Positions 56,160 through 64,000 of a DNA stretch of 64,000 nucleotides are shown piece by piece. The translations under genes and the position numbers were made by a program. Each line of letters starts with the position of its first letter. Within the stretch, counting starts at the first letter, position 1. The stretch covers positions 19,544,455-19,608,454 of the forward strand of contig CAIIXF020000002.1 in NCBI GenBank assembly GCA_903813345.2, read 5' to 3'. The notes below the pieces were generated by a model. The model had not been told where the DNA came from. It searched no databases and was given only the letters and a program-made list of their open reading frames with translations. The DNA comes from Owenia fusiformis (Eukaryota > Annelida > Polychaeta > Sabellida > Oweniidae).

Positions 56160-56385
56160 ATCGTCATACTTTTAACGCCGTAAAATCTACTTTTAACGCC
56201 GTAAAAACGATTTCATACGCCGTAAAGAATTACTTTTAACGCCGTTAAAAACGATTTTGTACGCCGTCAAAACTGATTTTTTACACCGTTAAATATTATC
56301 TTTTACGCCTTTAAAAATTATTTTTACGCCGCTAATAATTGTATACGGCATTAAAACTGATTTTTTACGCCGTTATATATTTATT
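56160..56385 (+). repeat. Minisatellite, unit about 26-28 bp (acgccgtaaaa)
   Basis: Eight to nine units of the type acttttaacgccgtaaaaac-gatttt. The last ones are more diverged and AT-rich. Confidence 0.75.
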
Positions 56386-56555
56386 TGTAACTAGAAATGT
56401 TTATCCTGGAGTGTACATACAGTATAAAAACTTTATACTAGAAAGGTTTCTCTCAATACACACAGTATGGCTAGATACTCCCTTGATCACATTTGCACAT
56501 CACATTATAAGGCATTAGGAGGAAGAGTTTTTTGATTAGAGGTTTAAAATGTATA

Positions 56556-56837
56556 CAGGGCAGGGGCGTAGCCAGCTTTCAGTGGGGTGCGATCGCCGAA
56601 AAATTTTCAGTTTTCGGTCAGGGGGGTGCGATTTTGCCATAAGCAACACAAAAAATTAAGATTTCTTTTGAATTTTACAAAAATTGATGCAACTTCCTTC
56701 AAAATTGAGCTAGAAGCTTCAAATAAAAAGCATTTTAAAGCTCGTTTCTACCTCTATCCAATGGTCATATTTTCAAAGGTTTGGGGGGGTGCGATCGCAC
56801 CCATCGCACCCCCCCCCCTGGCTACGCCCATGCAGGG
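56556..56837. mobile_element. Small TIR element (CAGGGGCGTAGCCAG ends) with CAGGG duplication
   Basis: The left end CAGGGGCGTAGCCAG at 56561 and the right end ctggctacgccca to 56832 are inverted repeats. The subterminal ggggtgcgatcgc and gcgatcgcacccatcgcacc also pair. Flanked by CAGGG (56556-56560, 56833-56837), a 5-bp duplication. A related end is seen at 47780-47958. The open frame across it is accidental. Confidence 0.75.
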
Positions 56838-57719
56838 AATGGCCTTTCAGAGGGAGACAAGTGAAGTGACACTAGATACTGCTCAGGGAGATAAATTGAT
56901 AAGACTAATTACTAGAATAGTAAATTGATTTTTTCTTATAGTCTATAAAGGAGTACTACTGTACTTATAAGTGACTACACCATTCACAAAAAACACAAAC
57001 TAAAATAAATTAAATGATAGGGTAAATGCATATTTTTATTTGTTCAAGTTTCACATTTCATTACAAATAACAATACAATATTTGTACCAATTTCAAAACA
57101 TTTAGTATTTTGATACAGTATAGCTTAAAGATATTCACTGAGATATTACCAAATATTGGCAAGATTAGAAAATCTCAATCCCCAATCTACAGGGTGGGCC
57201 AAAGAAAATTGGAACATTTTTTCCATTCATTGTAAATTTATTGTTAGTCTGATTGTATTATCTTCAATACTTTAGGAACAAACAATTCATTGTCAGCACC
57301 CTGCGGAAATATGAATATACAAGCTTAACATTTAATCACTCAATGCAAGGGTTTCCTAAACATGTACTCCACCCACCTGAACAATCAGTCTGAGCAATAT
57401 TTGACATATTCGTACATGGCTTAAATGATAGGTTTCGGTTTCGGTATTGCTGGTTGTTTTTAATCAAAAGTGCTTCCTAATTTTGTGTGCCCAATCACAT
57501 ATTTTTGTATCACTGGGCTTTATTAATCATTTTGTATTGTATCTCCCTCCATATATGTTTAGCTTAGATCGTTTACTAAATCTTGAACACAAAATATGTA
57601 TGCAATGGTGGCTAGAAATATATTTTTCATTAATTTGCGATATACAATGGATTCTTTATTGTTTTTTAAGTATGTGCCCCCTGTTTTTGCCCCATTTCAT
57701 ATTTTCCATCCCCAGTCTT
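56838..57719. other. Non-coding stretch with one mariner-like end
   Basis: At 57189 acagggtgggccaaagaaaa resembles a mariner terminal repeat, but I find no partner end. No gene. Confidence 0.35.
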
Positions 57720-58460
57720 TATTAAACATTTTGAATTCTCATGATATATTGCACCAGTATGGTTCCTTTATTTCATTGCAGTGCATATACATGTATTCCC
57801 AAGGAAACTTACCCAAGCATGTATTCACATGGTATCTTGCACAAGTATGCTTCCTTTATTCCATTGCAGTGCAATATTACCAGACTTACCCCAGTATGTA
57901 TTCACATGGTATCTTGCACCAGTATGGTTCCTTTATTTCATTACAGTGCATACAATTACCAATGAGACTTACCCCAGTTTGTATTCACATGGTATCTTGC
58001 ACCAGTACGATTCCTTTATTTCATTGCAGTGCTATATTGCAAGACTTTCACATGGTATCTTGCACCAGTATGGTTCCTTTATTATATTGCAGTGCTATAT
58101 TACCAGACTTACCCCAGTATGTATTCACATGGTATCTTGCACAAGTATGCTTCCTTTATTGCATTCCAGTGCTGATATTACCAGACTTACACTAGGATGT
58201 ATTTATATGGTATCTTGCACCAATTTGATTCCTTTATTTCATTGCTGTATGTATATTACCCCAGTATGTATTCAAATGGTATATTGCACCAGTATAGTTC
58301 CTTTATTTCATTGCAGTGCTATATTACCAGACTTACCCCAGTATGTATTCAGATGGTATCTTGCTCCAGTTTGGTTCCTTTATTCGATTCCAGTATGTTA
58401 TTACCGGGGTTATTACCACAGTATGTATTCACAACTAATCTTGCACAAGTTTGTTTCCTT
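57720..58460 (+). repeat. 78-bp tandem repeat, about nine copies
   Basis: The unit is gtattcacatggtatcttgc, accagtatggttcctttatt, tcattgcagtgctatattac, cagacttacccca. Copies start near 57823, 57901, 57983, 58046, 58123, 58203, 58272, 58349 and 58428. Most steps are 77-82, two are shorter. Since 78 is divisible by three, several long frames (up to 262 codons) stay open through it and give a repeated peptide. I see no start context, splice pattern or homologue to make this a protein. Confidence 0.85.
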
Positions 58461-59795
58461 TAATAATCATGAAGCCTATTTTTATGCATTGAAAGGACGA
58501 GTATTAACATGGCAAGAGATTTTGGACAGCTGTATTTTTGGTCACGGGTATTTCCTGACCATACAATGAACATTTTATATTAAAACAATAACCTTGACGA
58601 AGCTCTCTTTTAAGAAGTGAAGTCAAACGAATGCAAAGTGTAGTAATGGGCCGGAATGAGGGAGTTACACTATAGGATGGCTTGTTGGGTTTAGGAATCA
58701 TTTCCTTGGGGTCAATGCAGTACTCTCTGGGGAGCGATGCAATTTTCCAACTCTTCAATAGTACCCTTTCTCCCCGCCTTTCTCCTCCTTTTTGGACTAA
58801 TATGTATGTTTTCTCTTGGGCTTGGGGCGGATAGACTTTTAGCCTCTTTTATAGCTTTTTTTACCTCATGACCTCATGAGGTCTTCTGCCCCTATTAAGT
58901 GGCCCCCTCTTAAACTTGGGAGGCCTCTTTTTATCATGTGTGTCATTTACCGACAATGTTCGCTTGATTACGTTCGTATTTTTTCTGTTCGTAAATTTAC
59001 TGCAACACTTTGTAAACTTCAAGCAAAATATAGAAAAATAATGTTTTCAAGAATCTATTTCCATAACGCCATTAGTTTTGGCAAAAGGGGTTTAACACAT
59101 GGGCTACAGCATGAACCGATAAACAGACATGTTGTCTCGAGGTTCCAGATAAGAAAGGTATTAAGGTAGGCCAAATTTAATTATTATCAATTCAGTTCTA
59201 AAAATAAACAAATTCAAAAAAAAGAATTGTTTTTTACACTATTACAGACTCATATTTTCTGTATGTATGCTAGTCTAACTGTAGGTACGGACCTCTGCCA
59301 GATCCAGTTCCCATTGGTAGTAGGCTCAATGAATATACCCCAGGACAAGACACAAATCTTCGGAAATTTTTATTTCCTTTATTTTGGAGTCAGTTTATCA
59401 ATAAAGACATGTCCTACCTCAAACGATGCGTGTTGTTAGCTTCATCTCCAATCACTAATCTTATACACATATATGAAAGCGTTTAATAAAAGCTCAAAAT
59501 AGCTGAGCGTTATTTTAATGGAACGCTTCGGCTTTTTCCGGTGTTCAAATGTTTATTACCGAAGTCGAATGTATTTTCTGAGAATGTGACGACACTCCTG
59601 ATGTCAGGAGTAACCGAGAAACACCATGACGTTTCTTAAGGTAACGCTAAAGTTAATCATGCAATAGAAATCAGAAAAAGAAGATCCTCCTTTGTGAAAA
59701 TAGGTTCAACATTTTCGTTTCTGCTTTGTTATATATGAACTAGGTCAAACTTTATTTTTGATTATTCATTTTTGCTACTTTATTTGTAAAAATAC
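58461..59795. other. Non-coding stretch
   Basis: A minus-strand frame at 58504-58758 (85 codons) has balanced composition but no domain I recognise. Otherwise nothing. Confidence 0.3.
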
Positions 59796-59835
59796 CAGCC
59801 ATGGCTGTTCAATGGGATTTGCTACGCTTTGGTGT
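59796..59835 (+). repeat. End fragment of a dispersed repeat
   Basis: ccatggctgttcaatgggat followed by ttgctacgcttt is nearly the same as 16695-16728 and resembles 53345-53375. Confidence 0.5.
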
Positions 59836-60047
59836 TGCTGTTGTCCAGTCTGTTTAGCCTGTGTTGTGAGAAATTCTAGTGAAACCCCTGGCTAGGGTTA
59901 TAAGGTCTAGAGATCTAAGTCTTTCTGGGTATGTCTGTTAATTCTCGCAGGAATAGAATAATACTTGTAGCTCTTCTTTGTACTTTGTACTCTCGTAATA
60001 GCAATAAACTAAATAAAAGATATTATGAAAATTAAGGTGATCCTACA

Positions 60048-60287
60048 TACAGTTGGGGACATAAATAAATAACAGGTGGATTTGCTGAAGTGAGGATTTC
60101 CCATGTTAAAATAAGAGAATTTACAAGAGGCCATAAATCAGTGGATGAGATTATACAAAATGTAAAATATACAAATTTTAAGGGATATGTATCTAGACAA
60201 TATTGGAAATTATGGGCTTTCAGACCACCATAATTAGGAAATGGTGATCGAAAATCGACCTGTCATTTATTTTTGTCCCCAACTTTA
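60048..60287. mobile_element. Tc1/mariner-type MITE (236 bp)
   Basis: The element spans 60050-60285 with ends CAGTTGGGGACATAAATAAA and, reversed, AAGTTGGGGACAAAAATAAA, pairing on into acaggtggattt/acaggtcgattt. Each end is bordered by TA. The interior is non-coding and not palindromic. Confidence 0.75.
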
Positions 60288-61118
60288 TGTAACTTATTAC
60301 GTTATTCTATTTGAAAAAAAAACGAACTTTATTACATAGTATACTGATAACCAAATTGTCCTTTATTTGTGCAAAAACCGTATCAATCTAGGTTTCCTAA
60401 ATACGTCTCTGGTTGTCCAAAAAGCAGTTGCAGAAGCGATACACTCCTCAGATCCATGCCCGAATCTCTGTAAAGACGAATAGAACACCTTGATCTTTAG
60501 CACTGTTTTTTGACCTTGATGGCAGGCTCTCAACACGTGTATTTATGGGTCCTCTCTAAGATTGCTTACAATCTTCGATCTCTAGTTTTTTTTATCATTT
60601 CAGTGTTCTCCCGAAAAAATTTTTCAACTGGGTGCAAGATTTCAAGTCTGAATAAATCAGCACTCGCTACGCTCACAATATCTCCGTGTAGGTGCTTACT
60701 TCGCTCATTTTTTAAATCAGAAGTTGAAGTGCAGATGCCAACTGGGTGCCAACTGGGGGGCCTTTGGTTTCAAGTAGGGGGAGCCCCCGGTAAAAGTGAC
60801 ATGGGAAAGAACTGCATTTGGATCTCATTAAAAGAAAGCAATGGCATATATTTTATGATGATAACATAACCTGTAGATATTTATTGCAGGTTATGTAGAC
60901 CCCAACTATTAAAAGAAATTCATACACGACTACACATTTTACTATATCAACAGCCTATTTATTTGTAAACACTCGTCTCATAAAAAATATGCCAAAATAC
61001 TACTTTGTTATTATGATCATTATTTCACTGTCACACGTCATCAAAAATCAGGTGATATTTTTTGTAATATTCAGTGCTTTGGTTATTATTGAGGTTCAAA
61101 TTAACTGACACCATTCGC
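60288..61118. other. Non-coding stretch
   Basis: A plus-strand frame at 60510-60869 has no recognisable domain; its middle (ctcgctacgctcacaatatc) has an unusual Ser/Leu-rich repeat-like character. No gene called. Confidence 0.3.
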
Positions 61119-61560
61119 CAATAACCCAGATGCGAGTAGAAATAATCTTGATTTACGTCATTAAAAATTCAAAATTCAGTCAAAGTAATATCATATTTGA
61201 AATCTACATGTAAAATTACATCTAGAAATGTGGTTTTAAAAAGTGTTTATAAACTTTGAAAAATTAATTTTCTTTGAAAATGTGACTTCTAGCTCGGGGA
61301 GATTCCCCATAGACCCCATGCTATAAAATCACAAAAAATGAAATATCTTTTCTTTTAGTGGACAGATAATATTTTGCTTTACTGGATATATTTTCATTAG
61401 TATAAGTATCAGACACATAAGGGTTATATGAAAATTGAGCCACTTAAATTGATAATATTCAAGTTTAAGGGAACTTTCTTATATACCTGCCATGTTAATT
61501 GACCCGAATCAGCCACCTGGTGGTGAAACTGGTAACTACCTACTCGCATTTGGGTAATTG
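61119..61560 (+). mobile_element. 440 bp TIR element, copy B
   Basis: Nearly identical to 44619-45058, same orientation, with the same CAATAACCC and GGGTAATTG ends. Differences are few single bases plus a 2-base length change near the aaattttttttt stretch. Such closeness indicates recent amplification. Confidence 0.85.
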
Positions 61561-62767
61561 TGAATAAGAGATTAGCCAGGCGAAACTCTTTTGATAAAGG
61601 CAGCCGATATGGCGAATGAATGGGTTGAAAAATTTTGAAAAACTAAGAGGCATATTTTCTCCAATTTTAACCTAATAAATCAAGCTTACAACTAAACATT
61701 AAAAGTATTCAAAATATCTTGCAACCTAAGTGACCTCATTGTGATCACCATTCAGGTTGTAATGCTACATTTTATTAGAGAAATAATTGTCTCACATTTT
61801 AACTCCCGCCATTTTGAAAGGTGTTTTTCGTTCTAAATCATGGACCTCTACACAAGGGCTTATTTAATACCCGGGGCTTAAGCTGTGTACCAAACGAAAC
61901 GACACTACATCCGGGGCTTAATATGATCTGCATTACACAATGGTATAGAGGGGTCAGTTTTCTCAGACCTAGATACCTTTTTCTGTACCGTTCTGCGGTT
62001 ATTTTACTCTATGGCATTGCAATCCGTTCACATCATTAGCTACATAATTGATTAACTCAAATATATGATATGTAAATAAGGGTTAATACCAACAGAAAAA
62101 ACAGGGAAATGTACTTGAAGTACAAGTCAGTCAGTTCTGTCAGTCAGTGTTATCCCCTCTATAGCGCAGTATGAAGGTGACCTGATTATGTAAATGAGAA
62201 GACCCATTGGTTTCTCGTCAGAACAATCAAAATGGATGTGGACAATCTTCGTTTTAACTGTTGTTTCTCAACGTTTTGAGCGATCATATGCCAGCATGAG
62301 CTGGAATATTCAGCTCTGGACTTCATGTCCAAAGGGGGGTAACACACATTGTCAGAATCAAATTCAAGTTATCGCACCCCATTTTAATTGGTTGATAGAA
62401 GCCCTTGGTTTACACCTAGTTTTCACTTTTAATTTGAAGAATTCTTAGTTTATTTACATCCAGTTTCAATATTACACTGAGTTTACACTTAAAGAAACTT
62501 ATAAGTGAAGTTCACATCTAGTCAATCAGTGTTACTGATTTACAAGATGTTTAATAATTTCATATTTAAAGCGTTGACCATGACATAGTAGGTTAATCCA
62601 TCAGCCGGGTGTTAAATTTGTGACGGCTACCTAAGTCAATATTCCTGCCAAATTATTGCAGACCATTGCCAAAGTGAACACAATCTGGGAATTTGATTAG
62701 CCAATCAAGTGATGATTTGGTGTTATTGGCCCTTTAATCTTGATCTACATGTTTTTATGATTTCCAG
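61561..62767. other. Non-coding, presumably intron or 5' region of ACSF2
   Basis: No upstream ACSF2 exon recognised here. The bases directly before 62768 (tttatgatttccag) form a pyrimidine-rich acceptor. Confidence 0.4.
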
Positions 62768-62975
62768 TGTACAATATCTTCACACCACTGGCTACCGGCA
62801 GACTGAAGGAGGAGAGTTAAAGTGGAGCTACACTCAGGGTTCTGGCACAGTCCCGCTACTTGGAGTTACAGTAGGGGAACTTTTGGAACAACGAGTTGAG
62901 AAACATCCTGATAAACTTGCGACAATATTCTCTGCGTCTAGAACCAGGAAAACATTCCAAGACTTACTCACAGAG
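62768..62975 (+). CDS. ACSF2: ACSF2 exon (medium-chain acyl-CoA synthetase family member 2), near the N-terminus
   Basis: This exon encodes about 69 residues including LKWSYTQGSGTVPLLGVTVG, ELLEQRVEKHPDKLATIF and TRKTFQDLLTE. It matches the start of the ANL-superfamily domain in ACSF2, where vertebrate proteins have SYxHGTSSTPL...TVG...LTFAQLKEEV. ACSF2 activates medium-chain fatty acids to acyl-CoA in mitochondria using ATP. The borders are a consensus acceptor (tttccag, AG at 62766-62767) and a donor (cagag|gtatca, GT at 62976-62977). The exon carries one leading base (phase) and ends on a codon boundary. The targeting-peptide exon lies upstream and the AMP-binding core downstream, neither seen in this window. 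Reading frame is intact, so the gene is probably functional. Confidence 0.8.
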
Positions 62976-63357
62976 GTATCAACTAATGTTTGTTATTTGG
63001 CCAGGGTCATTCAGAAACTCAGACAATATTTGCCTTGCTAAGAATAGCCCTGATAGAAGAGTGTGTTCACATGATCGGCAAGGGAAAGAAAAACTAAATG
63101 GTGATGGTATTATCATGCTTTATTACCAGATGAAAGTTCAAGAATGTCTAGAATCTGGATGCTCTTGTATGACCTTTAGCATTTACAAAGTCAAAATATC
63201 ATGGCACCTGAGATGAAATAAGAGGATTTCCTTTATGGGTTTCATCTTCACTTAATTTATATGGCAAGTGATTTTAGACGGTCATATCTTTCACCATGAG
63301 TACTTTCTCAATTTAAATGTGATATTTCTCATTAACACAATATCATGCGGTCTTAAC
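62976..63357 (+). other. Intron sequence after the ACSF2 exon
   Basis: Begins gtatcaactaatg. No further ACSF2 exon found before the window ends. Confidence 0.5.
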
Positions 63358-63358
63358 T

Positions 63359-63652
63359 TCAAGGATTACGAGTCTCATACTGCACCGTTTTCTTCAAACT
63401 TGTTCCATTCAAAGCATAACAAAAATCCCTTTCTGATGGTACATTATTATTCTCTTAAACAGAGTCCCTACTTCCAGCGGCATTTTGGTCCCCAGCTGTA
63501 AGAAGGCCTTCTAACAGCTGGGGACCAAAACGCTGCTAGAACGAGGGACTCTTTACAATAAAGTATTGCACCGACAGAAAGGCAATTTTGTTTTGCTTTT
63601 AATGGTATAAGTTTGAAGAAAAACGGTGCAGTATGAGACTCGTAATCCTTGA
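63359..63652. mobile_element. Palindromic MITE (294 bp) in the presumed ACSF2 intron
   Basis: tcaaggattacgagtctcat at the left is exactly answered by atgagactcgtaatccttga at the right. Inside, actgcaccgttttcttcaaa, gtccc...ttttggtccccagctgt and the ccttct centre also pair. Arms are about 140 bp. Short frames on each strand are reflections of one another and are not genes. No clear target duplication. Confidence 0.8.
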
Positions 63653-64000
63653 TTTTCAAACATCCGGTAGGTCAAAAATTCAAATTAATGGTCGAAGTTA
63701 GGACCGTGTGAATATGTTAGCTTTCAAGTAAATTCTCAAGGATAATAAAAAATATCAATCAAATAATTCGAAAAATTATGAAGAGCGACCCCATGTCAAC
63801 ATTTTTTTCAAAATGTTGAACCTATATTTACTCAAAAGAGGATCTTCTTTTTCTGATTTTTATTGCATGAAAAGATTATTCAACAAGGGTCTAAAACTTA
63901 TTCAAAAGTAGAATGGTATTGAATGTCTAGTTTGAAGTTATCAATTTTCGATGACCAAAAACAATTGATAGCATGAGTTTCCCCTATGAGAAACATGGGA
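63653..64000. other. Non-coding window end, presumed ACSF2 intron
   Basis: Nothing recognised. Confidence 0.35.

Noticed and set aside
57189-57215. Mariner-like end (acagggtgggccaaagaaaa)
   Set aside because: No matching inverted end found nearby, so an element cannot be delimited.
57596-58569. Overlapping open frames of 199 and 262 codons
   Set aside because: They lie in a 78-bp tandem array; several frames are open at once because the unit length is a multiple of three. No domain, start context or splice signals.
58504-58758. 85-codon minus-strand frame with balanced composition
   Set aside because: No homologue or motif that I recognise, no flanking splice or promoter evidence.
60510-60869. 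119-codon plus-strand frame
   Set aside because: No domain recognised; surrounded by repeats; composition compatible with chance.

Overview
This window looks like non-coding genomic DNA of a non-vertebrate animal, probably a marine invertebrate. The evidence is a spliced metazoan exon with clean AG/GT borders at the right end, a 2A-bearing non-LTR retrotransposon of a kind known from sea urchins, amphioxus and molluscs, and a dense population of palindromic MITEs, Tc1/mariner, Harbinger and Crypton-like relics. The DNA is AT-rich apart from homopolymer G/C tracts inside repeats. I cannot assign a species or phylum. I see no operons, bacterial genes, CRISPR arrays, rRNA or tRNA genes.

Layout. 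0.57-6.06 kb is a large fold-back (inverted-repeat) element. Nested in its loop is a 3.9 kb Harbinger element with TTA duplications, which itself contains a palindromic Tc1-type MITE, a 0.7 kb mariner-type element and two copies of a 173 bp MITE. 7.1-8.55 kb is a G-rich tandem repeat. 9.4-13.1 kb holds unusual perfect-stem hairpins around a Crypton-like (KIAA1958-type) coding exon that is interrupted by a 2.3 kb TIR element. 13.8-23.6 kb has small TIR repeats, a reverse-transcriptase fragment and a 1.5 kb TTA-flanked Harbinger-type element. 27.8-35.7 kb is rich in minisatellites, one pair enclosed in a TIR element, plus a dead mariner with long TIRs.

36.75-43.4 kb, minus strand, is the main coding region: a non-LTR retrotransposon with an ORF1 (coiled coil plus RRM-like), and an ORF2 with a multi-span hydrophobic N-terminus, a 2A motif (DVEINPGP), an APE endonuclease and a reverse transcriptase split by one frameshift. 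It ends in AATAAA and a poly(A) tail. 44.6-63.7 kb is a mosaic of palindromic MITEs, TIR elements and tandem arrays. Several can be dated relative to each other by nesting, and one has an internal empty site.

Host genes. The only confident one is a single exon of ACSF2 (acyl-CoA synthetase family member 2) at 62768-62975, plus strand. A possible first exon with a CpG-containing promoter-like region lies at 35.95-36.18 kb on the minus strand. Almost everything else is mobile-element or satellite DNA, so long open frames in it are mostly accidental.
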